64,000 nucleotides of DNA, from assembly GCF_000280055.1 (NCBI RefSeq), contig NZ_ALAB01000001.1, forward strand, positions 1 through 64,000, written 5' to 3'. The translations under genes were made by a program, and so were the position numbers. Under the pieces are notes generated by a model. It was not told where the DNA came from. It was given only the letters and a program-made list of their open reading frames with translations, and made no database searches. Numbering within the stretch: the first letter of the stretch is position 1; each line of letters opens with the position of its first letter. This DNA is from Alishewanella aestuarii B11 (GTDB taxonomy: Bacteria; Pseudomonadota; Gammaproteobacteria; Enterobacterales; Alteromonadaceae). Positions 9,019-23,970 of the stretch are shown in pieces.

Positions 9019-9960
9019 GTGACCACGCCTTTACGTATTATCTTTGCCGGTACGCCGGATTTTGCTGCCTGTCATTTACAGGCTTTATTAACTGGCCCAC
9101 ACCAGGTGGTGGCGGTTTATACCCAACCTGATCGCCCGGCGGGACGTGGCCAAAAGCTGCAGCCAAGCCCGGTCAAACAACTTGCCTTACAACATGATAT
9201 TCCGGTTTATCAACCTAAATCGCTGAAAAAAGCCGCAGCGCAACAACAGCTGGCAGCATTAGACGCTGATTTGATGGTTGTCGTTGCCTACGGCCTGATC
9301 CTGCCTAAAGCGGTGTTAGATATGCCAAGGCTGGGCTGTATTAATGTGCACGGCTCGTTATTACCGCGCTGGCGGGGCGCAGCGCCAATTCAGCGCGCAC
9401 TCTGGGCTGGCGACAGTGAAACCGGTATCACCATTATGCAGATGGATGAAGGTCTGGATACCGGCGCTATGCTCAGCAAAGTCAGTTGTCCGATTCTAGC
9501 CACCGACACCAGCGCCAGCCTGTATCAAAAGTTGGCGCAGCTGGGGCCGCAAGCGCTGTTAGCCGCCGTGGCGGATTTACCGGCACTGCAACAGCAGGCC
9601 GAGGCACAAAATGAGCAACTGGCGAGCTATGCCGAAAAGCTCAGCAAAGACGAAGCCCGGCTCGACTTTAACAAAGACGCCGCCGCATTGGAGCGTGAAA
9701 TACGCGCCTTTAATCCCTGGCCCGTCAGTTACCTGGAGCTGCCACAAGGCACGGTAAAGGTCTGGCAGGCTCAGGTAGCCAGCAGCCTGTCAGGACCAGT
9801 TGGTAACATTTTAAGAGCCGATAAAACCGGCATCTATATTGGCTGTCAGCAACAGGTGCTACAAATCACCCAGTTACAGCCACCGGGTAAAAAACCGATG
9901 AGTTCGGCTGATTTTCTGAATGGCCGGGCCGAGTGGCTGACCGTGGGCCAGCAATTATGA
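9019..9960 (+). CDS. fmt: Methionyl-tRNA formyltransferase
   Basis: Formylates initiator Met-tRNA using 10-formyl-tetrahydrofolate. The protein has 313 residues and a GTG start, 12 bp after def. The catalytic core [20 protein letters not shown] with the Asn-His pair, and the later [11 protein letters not shown] aspartate region, are present; the C-terminal tRNA-binding domain begins near residue 205. It overlaps the rsmB start by ATGA at 9957-9960. Confidence 0.97.
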   Translation: MTTPLRIIFAGTPDFAACHLQALLTGPHQVVAVYTQPDRPAGRGQKLQPSPVKQLALQHDIPVYQPKSLKKAAAQQQLAALDADLMVVVAYGLILPKAVLDMPRLGCINVHGSLLPRWRGAAPIQRALWAGDSETGITIMQMDEGLDTGAMLSKVSCPILATDTSASLYQKLAQLGPQALLAAVADLPALQQQAEAQNEQLASYAEKLSKDEARLDFNKDAAALEREIRAFNPWPVSYLELPQGTVKVWQAQVASSLSGPVGNILRADKTGIYIGCQQQVLQITQLQPPGKKPMSSADFLNGRAEWLTVGQQL

Positions 9961-11249
9961 GTGCTCAGTTACGCGCCCTGGCAGCAGAGATCTGTTATCA
10001 GGTGATTGATCAGGGCAAGTCGTTATCCGATGCCCTGCCGAAAGGCCAGCAAAAACTGCCGTTTGCGCCGGACAAAGCCCTGCTGCAGGAAATTTGTTTT
10101 GGCGTGATGCGCCAGCTACCTCAACTTGAAACCGTCTGTCAACAACTGATGGATAAGCCACTGATTAAACAGTTAAGGCCGCTACAGTTTCTGATCTATG
10201 TCGGCATCTATCAGCTCAAATTTTTACGCATCCCGGACCATGCCGCCATCAGCGAAACTGTAGAGGCGGCCAGATTATTAAAGGGTCAGAACCTGACCAA
10301 GCTGATTAATGCCGTGCTGCGTAATGTGCAGCGCAAGCCGGCGCTGTTTGATTTTAGCCAGGCCAGCAGCGCGGTGCAGTTTAACCATCCGGGCTGGCTG
10401 ATCAGCGAGCTGCAACAAGCCTACCCACAGCAGTGGCAGGCGGTGTTAACGGCAAACCAGCAAAAGGCGCCACTGTGGCTTAGAGTTAACCAGCAGCAAA
10501 TCAGTCCCGATGCGTATCTGAAAGCCTTAGATGAGGCAGGTATTGCCGCCAGCCAGCCTTTTGCTTATTTGCCGGTTGCCATTAAGCTGGAACAAGCCTG
10601 CGATATCACTACCTTGCCTGGTTATGCTGAGGGTTGGTTTTCAGTGCAGGATGCCGCAGCGCAACATGCCGCCTTCTTCCTGGCACCGCAAGCGAGCGAG
10701 CGGGTATTGGATGCTTGCAGTGCCCCCGGGGGCAAAACCTGCCATTTACTGGAGCTGGCGCCGGCACTTCAGTTAACCGCGTTAGATCGTGACGCAACCC
10801 GTTTACAACGGGTTACTGAAAACTTGGCGCGCTTAAAGCTGAGTGCGCGCGTTGTTGCCGCTGATGTGCTGGATACCGCCAGTTGGTGGCAAGGCGAATT
10901 ATTCGATCGGATTTTATTGGATGTGCCCTGCTCCGCAACCGGGGTGATCCGTCGCCATCCGGATATTCGTTGGTTACGAAAAAAAGCCGATATCGCGCCG
11001 CTAACGGTGTTACAGCAGCAGATCCTGCAATGCGCCTGGCAGTTACTGAAACCGGGCGGTACCCTGCTCTATGCAACCTGCAGTGTGTTGCCAGCAGAGA
11101 ATAGTGCGCAACTAACGCAATTTTTGGCGCAACAAGCTGATGCGCAGCAGGTGTTATTACCGGAGCTGGGTGTTACAAGCTGGCAAATTTTACCCGGAGA
11201 GCAGGATATGGATGGGTTCTTCTATGCCTTGCTGCAAAAAATCCCCTGA
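9957..11249 (+). CDS. rsmB: 16S rRNA m5C967 methyltransferase
   Basis: RsmB methylates C967 of 16S rRNA. With the start at 9957, overlapping the fmt stop, the protein has 430 residues, matching E. coli RsmB. The N-terminal NusB-like domain is followed by a Rossmann methyltransferase domain with the SAM motif [34 protein letters not shown] (motif IV cysteine) and [11 protein letters not shown] (catalytic motif VI cysteine). Confidence 0.97.
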   Translation: MSAQLRALAAEICYQVIDQGKSLSDALPKGQQKLPFAPDKALLQEICFGVMRQLPQLETVCQQLMDKPLIKQLRPLQFLIYVGIYQLKFLRIPDHAAISETVEAARLLKGQNLTKLINAVLRNVQRKPALFDFSQASSAVQFNHPGWLISELQQAYPQQWQAVLTANQQKAPLWLRVNQQQISPDAYLKALDEAGIAASQPFAYLPVAIKLEQACDITTLPGYAEGWFSVQDAAAQHAAFFLAPQASERVLDACSAPGGKTCHLLELAPALQLTALDRDATRLQRVTENLARLKLSARVVAADVLDTASWWQGELFDRILLDVPCSATGVIRRHPDIRWLRKKADIAPLTVLQQQILQCAWQLLKPGGTLLYATCSVLPAENSAQLTQFLAQQADAQQVLLPELGVTSWQILPGEQDMDGFFYALLQKIP

Positions 11250-11261
11250 CAGAGTGCCACT

Positions 11262-12638
11262 ATGAAGATCATTATCCTGGGAGCCGGACAAGTCGGCGCG
11301 ACACTGGCTGAAAATCTGGTCGGTGAACAGAACGACATTACCATTGTCGACACCAATCTGGATAAGTTACGCGCCTTACAGGATCGCTTTGATTTACGCA
11401 TTATTCACGGCCATGGTTCTCATCCGGATGTGTTAAAACAGGCCGGAGCCGAAGATGCCGATATGGTAGTCGCTGTGACCAGCAGCGACGAAGTAAATAT
11501 TGTGGCCTGTCAGGTGGCATACAGTATTTTTAACACACCACTAAAAATCGCCCGGATCCGCAGTAATCAGTACCTGAAGTATCGCGAGCAGCTGTTCCAT
11601 AAGGACGATATGCCCGTTGATCACTTTATCGCACCTGAAGCGCTGGTTACCAACTATATCAATCGCTTGCTGGAATACCCAGGCGCCTTACAAGTAGTTA
11701 AATTTGCCAGTGGCAAAATCAGCCTGGTCGCCGTTAAAGCCTATTATGGCGGGCTGCTGGTTGGTCATGCGCTATCCACTCTGAAAGAACATATTCCCCA
11801 TGCCGAAACGCGGGTTGCTGCGATCTACAGGCGTGGGCAGGCGATTAAACCACTCGGCACCACCATCATTGAGGCCGATGATGAAGTGTTTTTTATCGCC
11901 GCCAGTAAACATATCCGGGCAGTGATGAGTGAATTGCAAAAGCTGGAGCGCAATTACCGCAAAATTATGATTGCAGGTGGAGGTAATATTGGTTTTGGCC
12001 TGGCACAAGCTCTGGAAAAAACCTATTCGGTAAAACTGATTGAGCGCGATCCGGTCCGCGCAGCCTGGCTGGCCAGTGAGCTGGATTCAACGGTAGTTTA
12101 TAACGGCGACAGCTCAGATCCAGAATTACTGACCGAAGAGAATATTGCGCAGATGGATGTGTTTATTGCGGTGACCAACAGTGACGAGGCGAACATTATG
12201 TCAGCAATGCTGGCAAAACGGATGGGAGCGCGCAAAACCGTGGTATTAATTAAGCGCGGCGCCTACGTTGATTTATTGCAGGGCGGAGAAGTTGATATCG
12301 TAATTGCTCCCCAGCAAATCACCATCTCATCTCTGCTGACTCATATCCGTCGTGGCGATATCGTCAATGTATACTCACTGCGGCGTGGAGTTGCCGAAGC
12401 GATCGAGGCTATCGCCCACGGAGACAGCAATACCAGCAAAGTAGTTGGTAAAACAATAGCTGAAATAAAATTGCCACCCGGTACGACGATTGGCGCGATA
12501 GCACGAGGTGAAGAAGTCCTGATCGCCCATAATCATACCCGAATAGAAACGGACGACCACGTCATACTCTTTATGGCCGATAAAAAGTACATCGTTGAAG
12601 TAGAAAAGCTGTTTCAGGTCAGCGCTATTTTTATCTGA
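11262..12638 (+). CDS. trkA: Trk potassium uptake regulator TrkA
   Basis: TrkA is the cytosolic NAD(H)/ATP-binding gate of the Trk K+ transporter. The 458-residue protein is a tandem duplication of RCK units: [15 protein letters not shown] at the N-terminus and [15 protein letters not shown] near residue 235, each followed by a TrkA-C domain. It is the last gene of the def operon and converges on trkH, its membrane partner, across 12 bp. Confidence 0.96.
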   Translation: MKIIILGAGQVGATLAENLVGEQNDITIVDTNLDKLRALQDRFDLRIIHGHGSHPDVLKQAGAEDADMVVAVTSSDEVNIVACQVAYSIFNTPLKIARIRSNQYLKYREQLFHKDDMPVDHFIAPEALVTNYINRLLEYPGALQVVKFASGKISLVAVKAYYGGLLVGHALSTLKEHIPHAETRVAAIYRRGQAIKPLGTTIIEADDEVFFIAASKHIRAVMSELQKLERNYRKIMIAGGGNIGFGLAQALEKTYSVKLIERDPVRAAWLASELDSTVVYNGDSSDPELLTEENIAQMDVFIAVTNSDEANIMSAMLAKRMGARKTVVLIKRGAYVDLLQGGEVDIVIAPQQITISSLLTHIRRGDIVNVYSLRRGVAEAIEAIAHGDSNTSKVVGKTIAEIKLPPGTTIGAIARGEEVLIAHNHTRIETDDHVILFMADKKYIVEVEKLFQVSAIFI

Positions 12639-12650
12639 ACCCGGTCAAGA

Positions 12651-14102
12651 TCAGTTACGCCAGAATGCCGGCGTAAAGAGCACCAGTAAAGTAAAGATCT
12701 CCAGTCGGCCAAACACCATGGCAATAATCAGGATCCACTTGCTGGCATCCGGAATATTGCCAAAATGGGCGGCCACTTCGCCCAGGCCCGGCCCGAGGTT
12801 ATTCAGGCAAGCCGCGGTTGCTGAAAAAGCAGTAATATTATCCAGGCCGGTAAAAATCAGCGCCAGCATAATCACTACAAACACCAGCGCATAGGCGGCA
12901 AAAAAGCCCCAAACCGCCTGCACAATGCGATCTTCAACCGGCCGCCGGCCGAGTTTAATGGCATACATCGCCCGTGGATGAATCAAGCGGTTAAGTTCTC
13001 GCACCCCTTGCTTAAATAGCAACAATACCCGTACCACCTTCATGCCGCCCCCGGTAGAGCCGGCACAACCACCAATAAAGCTGGAGAAGATCAATAATAT
13101 TGGTAGAAATAGTGGCCAGGCAGCAAAGCTTTGTGTTGAAAAGCCGGCAGTCGTAGAAGTGGAAACTGCCTGAAAGGCCGCATGATTTAGTGCTGTCAAA
13201 CCATCCGGATACACGCTGGTATGCAACAGTACCAAAAAGCAGATCAAAATCAGCGCCGCCTGAATGCCAAGAAAGGTTTTAAACTCCGGATCACGAAAGT
13301 AGGTTGCCACACTCTTACCGCGGATAGCAGCAAAATGCAGCGGAAAGTTCACCGCACTGATCAGCAGAAACACAATGCAGATGGTATTAATCAAGCCACT
13401 ATCAAAATGACCGATGCTGGCGTCGTAGGTTGAAAAGCCGCCAATAGCCACCGTCGAAAACGCGTGACAAATCGCATCAAACCATGACATTCCGGCCAGA
13501 TAAAACGCCAGTGCACAGGCCAGCGTTAGCGCCAGATAGATATACCACAGATGTTTGGCGGTATCGGCAATCCGTGGTGTCATCTTGTTATCTTTCACCG
13601 GCCCCGGTGTTTCCGCCCGGTATAGTTGCATACCACCAACACCCAATAGCGGCAGAATAGCTACAGCTAAGACGATAATACCCATACCGCCCAGCCATTG
13701 CAGCTGCTGCCGGTAATACAAAATTGCTTTAGGGAGTAACTCAATGCCGGTGAGTACGGTAGCGCCGGTTGTGGTCAGGCCGGAAAACGCCTCAAACATC
13801 GCTGAGGCCAAATTCATATTGGGCCTTTCTGCCAACACCAGCGGAATAGCCCCGACAGCCCCCAATACAATCCAGAACAACACCACAATTAAAAAGCCAT
13901 CACGGACTTTTAATTCAGCCCGATACTGGCGGTTGGGGTACCAAATCAGGAAACCACTTAACAAACATAACAGAAACGACAGGATAAAAGGCACACCGGC
14001 ACCATCCTGGTACCAATATGCCACCAAGGCCGGCGGCACCATAGTGATGCTGAAGATGGCAATCAGCATCCCCAGGATCCGGATTATCGAACGATATTGC
14101 AT
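12651..14102 (-). CDS. trkH: Trk potassium transporter membrane subunit TrkH
   Basis: This is the integral membrane K+ translocating subunit, 483 residues, exactly the E. coli TrkH/TrkG size. Around ten hydrophobic helices are visible. The pore-loop repeats contain the expected glycines (SGLTTTGATVL, STVAIGGFSTY, STSTTAGFSTQ, NNLGPGLGEV). Its neighbour trkA supplies the regulatory subunit from the opposite strand, so the two share a locus but not a transcript. Confidence 0.96.
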   Translation of the reverse strand: MQYRSIIRILGMLIAIFSITMVPPALVAYWYQDGAGVPFILSFLLCLLSGFLIWYPNRQYRAELKVRDGFLIVVLFWIVLGAVGAIPLVLAERPNMNLASAMFEAFSGLTTTGATVLTGIELLPKAILYYRQQLQWLGGMGIIVLAVAILPLLGVGGMQLYRAETPGPVKDNKMTPRIADTAKHLWYIYLALTLACALAFYLAGMSWFDAICHAFSTVAIGGFSTYDASIGHFDSGLINTICIVFLLISAVNFPLHFAAIRGKSVATYFRDPEFKTFLGIQAALILICFLVLLHTSVYPDGLTALNHAAFQAVSTSTTAGFSTQSFAAWPLFLPILLIFSSFIGGCAGSTGGGMKVVRVLLLFKQGVRELNRLIHPRAMYAIKLGRRPVEDRIVQAVWGFFAAYALVFVVIMLALIFTGLDNITAFSATAACLNNLGPGLGEVAAHFGNIPDASKWILIIAMVFGRLEIFTLLVLFTPAFWRN

Positions 14103-14130
14103 AGCGTCCTTAATGCGCCCTTGCCGCTGC

Positions 14131-17419
<3,289 letters not shown>

Positions 17420-17558
17420 AACAAGGCTCCAAAATGCTAACTAACGATCGGATGAGAAAATAGGTAGGGTCCTTCAGACTTTGCACCTATCCGGAATTCA
17501 AACACCTGTTTAAATAACTATTGATATTTTCATTAAAGCACGACACACTGGATGGGAT

Positions 17559-17576
17559 AACCTCATCGTACCAGTT
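17559..17576. promoter_or_regulatory. Possible FadR-type operator upstream of fadB
   Basis: The minus strand reads AACTGGTACGATGAGGTT, which resembles the FadR half of known fad operators (CTGGTACGAC-like). It sits 43 bp before the fadB start, where a repressor would block transcription. Assignment is by eye only; PsrA-like regulation is the alternative. Confidence 0.4.
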
Positions 17577-17618
17577 GCGAATAACCCTATATAGCAAACG
17601 CGACCAAGGAGCATATTT

Positions 17619-19772
17619 ATGATTTACCAAAGTAACAGCATCCAGGTGGAGTATCTGAAACCTGGTATTGCCAGGTTTACGTTTAACGCCCAAGGTTCGG
17701 TCAACAAATTTGATCAACAGACGCTGGCTGATTGTAAGGCAGCGCTGGCCAAGCTGCACGCAGATCCGGCATTAAAGGGCGTCCTCTTCGTTAGTGGCAA
17801 AGACAACTTTATTGTCGGCGCCGATATCACTGAGTTCTTACCTGTATTCGAGCGTCCGGAAGCCGAACTGGTTCCCTGGATTAAAACCGCTTCTGATGTA
17901 TTTGATTACTGTGAAGATTTACCTGTGCCTTCGGTGGTTGCGATTAAAGGTTTTGCACTGGGCGGTGGTTGTGAGTGGACCCTGGCCTGTGATTATCGGG
18001 TGGCAGATACCACAACCCGTATCGGTTTACCGGAAGTAAAACTGGGCTTAATGCCAGGTTTTGGCGGTACTGTGCGTTTACCACGCATTATCGGTGCCGA
18101 CAATGCGATGGAGTGGATCACCACCGGCAAAGAGCGCAGCGCAGAGCAAGCACAGAAAGAAGGCTTAATTGATGCGGTGGTGGCACCGGAAAAACTGGAA
18201 GCGGCAGCCCTGAGCATGCTGGAAGATGCCATCGCCGGTAAGCTGAACTGGCAGAAAAAACGTGCGGTGAAACTGCAACCGCTGAAACTGAATAAAACCG
18301 AAGCCACCATGAGCTTCAGTACCGCCAAAGGTATGGTATTCGCCACCGCCGGCAAACACTACCCGGCACCTATGGTAGCCGTGCAGACTATTGAAGCTGC
18401 TGCGACTTTAGGCCGTGACGGCGCCGTCGCACTGGAAAACAGCGGCTTTGCCAAACTGGCAAAAACCGATGCCGCAACAGCGCAAATTGGTCTGTTCCTG
18501 AATGATCAGGTGATTAAGGGAAAAGCCAAAAAAGCCGCCAAAGTTGCCACCAAGTCGGTGAAAAAAGCAGCCGTTTTAGGGGCAGGCATTATGGGCGGTG
18601 GTATTGCCTATCAGTCTGCATTAAAAGGCGTGCCAGTTGTGATGAAAGACATTGCCGACAAAGCGCTGGAACTGGGTATGAGTGAAGCCACTAAGCTGCT
18701 GGCGAAACAAGTTGAGCGCAACAAGCTGGATGCGGTAGGTATGGCGAAAGTCATTTCCTCTATCACGCCAACACTCAGTAACGAGCAAGTGAAAGGCGTG
18801 GATATCGTGGTGGAAGCCGTAGTCGAAAACCCGAAAATCAAGGGCGCAGTATTAAAAGAGGTTGAAGCCTTGCTGGCCGATGATGCTATTCTGACCTCGA
18901 ATACTTCAACCATATCAATCAATCAGTTGGCAGCAAACCTGAGCCGGCCGCAGAATTTCTGTGGGATGCATTTCTTTAACCCGGTACCAAAGATGCCACT
19001 GGTTGAGGTCATCCGCGGTAAAGACACCAGTGAAGAAACCGTAGCTGCGGTAGTTGCTTACGCGGCGAAAATGGGCAAGTCACCGATCGTCGTTAACGAC
19101 TGTCCGGGCTTCTTTGTCAACCGGGTACTGTTCCCCTACTTCGCCGGTTTTAGCAAACTGGTGTTAGACGGCGCCGACTTCGCTCAGGTTGATAAGGTGA
19201 TGGAAAAGCAATTTGGCTGGCCGATGGGCCCGGCGTATCTGCTCGACGTCGTCGGTTTAGATACCGCCTACCACTGTACTGACGTGATGGCAGCGGGTTT
19301 CCCAACCCGGATGGCCAAACTGGACAATGACCCTGTTGCTGCCATGTATCAGGCTAACCGTTACGGTCAGAAAAATGGCTTCGGTTTCTATGCTTACAGC
19401 AAAGATGCCAAAGGCAAACCGAAAAAAGATATTGATGCTGCCAGCCTAAGCTTACTGTCTGGCATTGCAGCCACAAAACAAGACTTCAGTGCCGAAGAGA
19501 TTATTGCCCGTCTGATGGTACCCATGATTAACGAAACGATCCGTTGTCTGGAAGAAGGTATCGTTGCCAGTGCAGCTGAAGCGGATATGGGTCTGGTTTA
19601 TGGCCTGGGCTTCCCTCCGTTCCGTGGTGGTCCACTGCGTTATGTCGATACCCTGGGTCTGGCTAACTTTGTCGCACTGGCCGACAAGTACTCCCACCTG
19701 GGCGAGATTTACCAGGTAACCGAACAAACCCGCGCCATGGCCGCTAATGGCCAGCGTTTCTTCCCGGTTTAA
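17619..19772 (+). CDS. fadB: Fatty acid oxidation complex alpha subunit
   Basis: Multifunctional enoyl-CoA hydratase/3-hydroxyacyl-CoA dehydrogenase, 717 residues. The N-terminal crotonase domain shows [13 protein letters not shown] and the oxyanion-hole region [17 protein letters not shown]. The central NAD-binding domain has [18 protein letters not shown] near residue 315, then the [14 protein letters not shown] and [15 protein letters not shown] motifs of 3-hydroxyacyl-CoA dehydrogenases. AAGGAG precedes the start. It forms the beta-oxidation complex with FadA, encoded 18 bp downstream. Confidence 0.95.
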   Translation: MIYQSNSIQVEYLKPGIARFTFNAQGSVNKFDQQTLADCKAALAKLHADPALKGVLFVSGKDNFIVGADITEFLPVFERPEAELVPWIKTASDVFDYCEDLPVPSVVAIKGFALGGGCEWTLACDYRVADTTTRIGLPEVKLGLMPGFGGTVRLPRIIGADNAMEWITTGKERSAEQAQKEGLIDAVVAPEKLEAAALSMLEDAIAGKLNWQKKRAVKLQPLKLNKTEATMSFSTAKGMVFATAGKHYPAPMVAVQTIEAAATLGRDGAVALENSGFAKLAKTDAATAQIGLFLNDQVIKGKAKKAAKVATKSVKKAAVLGAGIMGGGIAYQSALKGVPVVMKDIADKALELGMSEATKLLAKQVERNKLDAVGMAKVISSITPTLSNEQVKGVDIVVEAVVENPKIKGAVLKEVEALLADDAILTSNTSTISINQLAANLSRPQNFCGMHFFNPVPKMPLVEVIRGKDTSEETVAAVVAYAAKMGKSPIVVNDCPGFFVNRVLFPYFAGFSKLVLDGADFAQVDKVMEKQFGWPMGPAYLLDVVGLDTAYHCTDVMAAGFPTRMAKLDNDPVAAMYQANRYGQKNGFGFYAYSKDAKGKPKKDIDAASLSLLSGIAATKQDFSAEEIIARLMVPMINETIRCLEEGIVASAAEADMGLVYGLGFPPFRGGPLRYVDTLGLANFVALADKYSHLGEIYQVTEQTRAMAANGQRFFPV

Positions 19773-20954
<1,182 letters not shown>

Positions 20955-20985
20955 GCTGGCAGCAAAGCTGCGAATCGCGTAAAAT

Positions 20986-21007
20986 AGGGGCCGTTTTTAC
21001 GGCCCTT
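20986..21007 (+). terminator. Terminator after fadA
   Basis: A 9-bp stem (GGCCGT paired with ACGGCC, extended by a G-U and an A-U pair) with a TTTT loop follows the fadA stop by about 30 bp and continues into TTATTT. Confidence 0.6.
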
Positions 21008-21020
21008 ATTTACTAAATAT

Positions 21021-21046
21021 ATGGGGTCAGAGTACTCTGACCCCAT
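21021..21046. repeat. 26-bp perfect palindrome, REP-like
   Basis: The arms ATGGGGTCAGAGT and ACTCTGACCCCAT form a perfect palindrome centred at 21033/21034, followed by TTTTT. GGGGTCAGAGT palindromes are widely dispersed in intergenic regions of many proteobacteria, often associated with Y1 (RAYT/IS200-like) transposases. It could also serve as a second terminator before tusA. No second copy is evident in this window. Confidence 0.6.
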
Positions 21047-21061
21047 TTTTGCGGAGCAGAG

Positions 21062-21310
21062 ATGAGACAGTTATTTAGCAGCGCAAATCACACCCTTGAT
21101 GCCTTAGGTATGCGCTGCCCCGAGCCGGTAATGATGATACGGCTGCAAATCCGTAAAATGCAGTTGGGTGAAACCTTATTAATTATTGCCGACGATCCGG
21201 CCACCACCCGTGATATTCCTGCCTTTTGCCGTTTTATGGATCATGAGTTAGTGGGCAGCGATACCACTGAACTGCCGTATCGGTATCTGGTAAAGAAAGT
21301 GAGTGCCTAA
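21062..21310 (+). CDS. tusA: Sulfur carrier protein TusA
   Basis: TusA relays persulfide sulfur from IscS to TusBCD for tRNA 2-thiouridine formation. The 82-residue protein has the defining CPxP motif in [12 protein letters not shown] near residue 19, and the [17 protein letters not shown] block typical of the family. It is preceded by two hairpins, so it probably has its own promoter or reduced read-through from fadBA. Confidence 0.95.
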   Translation: MRQLFSSANHTLDALGMRCPEPVMMIRLQIRKMQLGETLLIIADDPATTRDIPAFCRFMDHELVGSDTTELPYRYLVKKVSA

Positions 21311-21347
21311 CAAACTCCGGACTGCCTGTAAAACGCCATGACAATAG

Positions 21348-21371
21348 CCGCTTCGGTTTAAACCGGAGCGG
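21348..21371. terminator. Hairpin between convergent tusA and nasR
   Basis: CCGCTTCGGTTT pairs with AAACCGGAGCGG with a single mismatch, forming a 24-base near-palindrome between two convergent genes. It is followed by ATTTATT on the plus side. Confidence 0.45.
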
Positions 21372-21397
21372 ATTTATTAACACGTTCTTTTGCTAAT

Positions 21398-22675
21398 CTA
21401 GTCCCCCTGCAGCAAAGCTTTCACCACGGCTTCCGCTACATCCGCAATACGGCATTGCTGCTGCATTGCACTTTGCTGTAACTGGCGATAGGCTTGTTCT
21501 TCGCTGAGTTTTTTATACTGCATCAGCAGCAGCTTGGCGCGGTCGATCCGTTTTTGCTCGGTAATAGCGCGGCGGGCGTCACATAACTCCGCCTGGATCT
21601 GGCGGATATGCTGCGCCTGCTCCGACAACAGCTGATAAAACGAGCGGCCGGGTGCCGTGATGCCGTGCTCGTTGGTCGTTTGCGGTACAACCGAGGCGCC
21701 ATATAAACCCGGCATGCTGGGATCGATTAATAAAGTTAAACCTGAACCGGCTGGCAAGGCAGTCAGCTCGGTTAGCTTATGCCGGTGCTGCTGCAACTGC
21801 TGTTGAGCGGCAGTTACAGTAGCAGCGGTGAGTTGCTGCAAATCAGCTGTCAGCAATGCCATTAACTGGTGCATCGCGTCCATACGATCGGTAGCAAACT
21901 GATACCAAAGATCACTGACTGCCGGCACCAGCATTGTCGTGCCCGGTAGCTGCTGCAGCATAGTTCTCAGTTGTTGCAGCTGTTTAGCTGCGGCGCTTTG
22001 CTCCAGCTGTTGCCACTGCTGCTGTTGTGCGCTGCTGGCAAATTCCAGAAAAACAGCAGCGCTGTGTTGCTGGGCCTGTTGCAGTAATAATAAACGCTCA
22101 GCCAGCTCTGTACTTACCTTACCGGAGGCAAACCCCATAGCACCCCATGCCCTTTCCTGGCCGGCATATTCTTTGGTTTGCAGTAGGTTAAACAAGGCAA
22201 CCAGTACGCGGGTAATGCTGGCGTCACAGGCCAGATCAGCCGACTCCAACACCACCGCCAGCCAGGCGGCAATCAAGCGGCTATAGGCTTCGGTGGCTTG
22301 TAAGGGGGTTATTTTTTGCTGGTGTATTTGTTCGCGCAGTTCCGCCAGATGATCCATGCCCTGCAATGCCAGTGCAATACCGCTGAGTAAACGGCTGCTG
22401 TTACACGGCTGCGGTGCGTGTAAATACTGCTGCTCAAGTGCTGTGCGTAATTGCAGCTCTGCGCTGGTGCTGTGCTGCAATTGCTGCTGGCGTTGGCGGG
22501 CAAACAGCTCACAGCCTGAAGCGAGAAAAATATTGCTGATGCCCCGCTCGCGCTGCAGCTGATGCACCAGTTCGCTAATGCTGGTTACCAGCTGACAGTT
22601 AGCCGAAAGCTGTAACAGGGCTTTTATTTCTGCCTGTTTTGCAGCCAGCAAAAACTGTGCGGTCGAAGGGTTCAT
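21398..22675 (-). CDS. nasR: NasR-type nitrate/nitrite-sensing ANTAR antiterminator
   Basis: The 425-residue protein has two parts. An N-terminal NIT sensor domain (about residues 30-300) contains the typical QRERGISN motif and a long glutamine-rich helical bundle. The C-terminal ANTAR RNA-binding domain (about 350-420) carries AITEQKRIDRAKLLLMQYKKLSEEQAY. In Klebsiella, NasR senses nitrate or nitrite and prevents termination in the nasF leader. Here the gene lies beside the nirC unit, and leader RNAs with the expected ANTAR hairpins precede both nirC and nirB. There is an unusually high glutamine content in the helical region. Confidence 0.88.
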   Translation of the reverse strand: MNPSTAQFLLAAKQAEIKALLQLSANCQLVTSISELVHQLQRERGISNIFLASGCELFARQRQQQLQHSTSAELQLRTALEQQYLHAPQPCNSSRLLSGIALALQGMDHLAELREQIHQQKITPLQATEAYSRLIAAWLAVVLESADLACDASITRVLVALFNLLQTKEYAGQERAWGAMGFASGKVSTELAERLLLLQQAQQHSAAVFLEFASSAQQQQWQQLEQSAAAKQLQQLRTMLQQLPGTTMLVPAVSDLWYQFATDRMDAMHQLMALLTADLQQLTAATVTAAQQQLQQHRHKLTELTALPAGSGLTLLIDPSMPGLYGASVVPQTTNEHGITAPGRSFYQLLSEQAQHIRQIQAELCDARRAITEQKRIDRAKLLLMQYKKLSEEQAYRQLQQSAMQQQCRIADVAEAVVKALLQGD

Positions 22676-22936
22676 ACATTACACAATAGAATGGTCAGTG
22701 CTAAGTTCTAGCAATGCCTGTTCCATACCCGCTTTTTGCCTGTGTCAGCTACTGCCAGCCTTGCGTTTCAGCCTGCATAAGCGCCAGCTAATAACAACAC
22801 CAATACCGGCAAGCGCCCCAAATCAGTGCAAAAAATGCGCTACTATGCACAACTATGGCCCTTAGCACTGCCGCCACGGCAAAGGCATATTATTAAAAAC
22901 CAAGACAAATTAGACGATTAAGCGAAAATTTCAGGC

Positions 22937-22951
22937 TGGCATCAAAGTTGC
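22937..22951 (+). promoter_or_regulatory. Sigma-54 promoter of the nitrite-channel operon
   Basis: TGGCATCAAAGTTGC has the invariant GG-N10-GC spacing and close match to the sigma-54 consensus TGGCAC-N5-TTGCA. A start about 12 bases downstream (near 22963) would place the first leader hairpin (22966) at the 5' end of the RNA. The rest of 22676-22936, between divergent nasR and nirC, shows no gene. Confidence 0.72.
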
Positions 22952-22965
22952 CTAGTTAAATGCGG

Positions 22966-23059
22966 CGGAGGTGTTAAGCACCTCCGGACAAAAAACAGTT
23001 TCAGGACAAAGGCGTCCCGTGATCAGCTGATAACACAGCATGATCCGGACGCCTTTTTT
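22966..23059 (+). promoter_or_regulatory. ANTAR-responsive leader with terminator upstream of nirC
   Basis: Hairpin 1 is CGGAGGTG/CACCTCCG (22966-22986, 5-base loop). Hairpin 2 is GGAC-AAAGGC-GTCC (23004-23017), whose 6-base loop has A at position 1 and G at position 4, the pattern known for ANTAR-binding RNA. Its 3' half overlaps the terminator stem AAAGGCGTC/GACGCCTTT (23008-23016 with 23048-23056) followed by T's to 23059. The two folds are mutually exclusive, which fits NasR antitermination. Hairpin 1 does not show a clean hexaloop. Confidence 0.75.
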
Positions 23060-23113
23060 GTTGTGCAAAAAACAGCAGCTGAATAACTAAACATAACGGA
23101 AAAAGGTGAACCC

Positions 23114-23968
23114 ATGGCTTATTTAGTTCCAGCCGAGTTTGTGACCAAAATGGTCGATGCCGGCGAAGCAAAAATTTTTATGTCTACCCGCGATACCCTG
23201 ATCCGCGCTTATATGGCGGGCGCGATTCTGGCATTGGCGGCGGTATTTGCGATAACTGTTGCCGTGCAAACGGGGTCATTTTTAGTTGGCTCTATGTTGT
23301 TCCCGGTCGGTTTTATTATGTTGTATCTGATGGGTTTTGACTTGCTGACAGGTGTTTTTGTGCTGACACCACTGGCCTTACTGGACCGCCGCCCCGGTGT
23401 CACGGTAAAAGGGGTGTTACGCAACTGGGGCCTGGTATTTAGCGGTAACTTTGCCGGCGCTTTAACGGTGGCCGCTATGATGGCGTTTGTGCTAACGATG
23501 GGCTTTAATACCGAGCCGGGGGCTGTGGCTGACAAACTGGCAGATGTCGGTGAGGCGCGCACCTTAGGTTATGCCGAACATGGCACTGCGGGCTGGCTGA
23601 CCATTTTTCTGGGTGGCATGTTATGTAACTGGATGGTGTCGATGGGGGTGGTTGGCGCGATGATCTCCACCCATGTCAGCGGCAAAGCCATTGCCATGTG
23701 GATGCCAATTATGTTGTTCTTTTTTATGGGTTTTGAGCACTCGGTGGTGAATATGTTTTTATTTCCTTTCGCCATGATGATGGGCGGTGATTTCTCCATT
23801 ATGGATTATATGATCTGGAACGAAATACCTACGGCGCTTGGCAATCTGGTTGGCGGTTTGGCTTTTACCGGCCTGACGCTGTACAGCACGCACTATAAAA
23901 CTGCGCCTAAACGTAATCTGGTGACGACCGCAGCAAGCCGCAACACTGCAGATCTGGCCAAAGTCTGA
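23114..23968 (+). CDS. Formate/nitrite transporter family channel (NirC-like)
   Basis: The 284-residue membrane protein has six hydrophobic helices and family patterns of the FNT pentameric channels (an early FMSTRDTLIRAYMAGAILAL segment, GNFAGAL in the middle, and GFEHSVVNMF near residue 215 with the conserved His). Context with nirB, nirD and cobA points to nitrite rather than formate. AAGGTG precedes the ATG. Expression should depend on the sigma-54 promoter and ANTAR leader upstream. The stop is 2 bp before the downstream kinase/phosphatase gene. Confidence 0.88.
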   Translation: MAYLVPAEFVTKMVDAGEAKIFMSTRDTLIRAYMAGAILALAAVFAITVAVQTGSFLVGSMLFPVGFIMLYLMGFDLLTGVFVLTPLALLDRRPGVTVKGVLRNWGLVFSGNFAGALTVAAMMAFVLTMGFNTEPGAVADKLADVGEARTLGYAEHGTAGWLTIFLGGMLCNWMVSMGVVGAMISTHVSGKAIAMWMPIMLFFFMGFEHSVVNMFLFPFAMMMGGDFSIMDYMIWNEIPTALGNLVGGLAFTGLTLYSTHYKTAPKRNLVTTAASRNTADLAKV

Positions 23969-23970
23969 CC

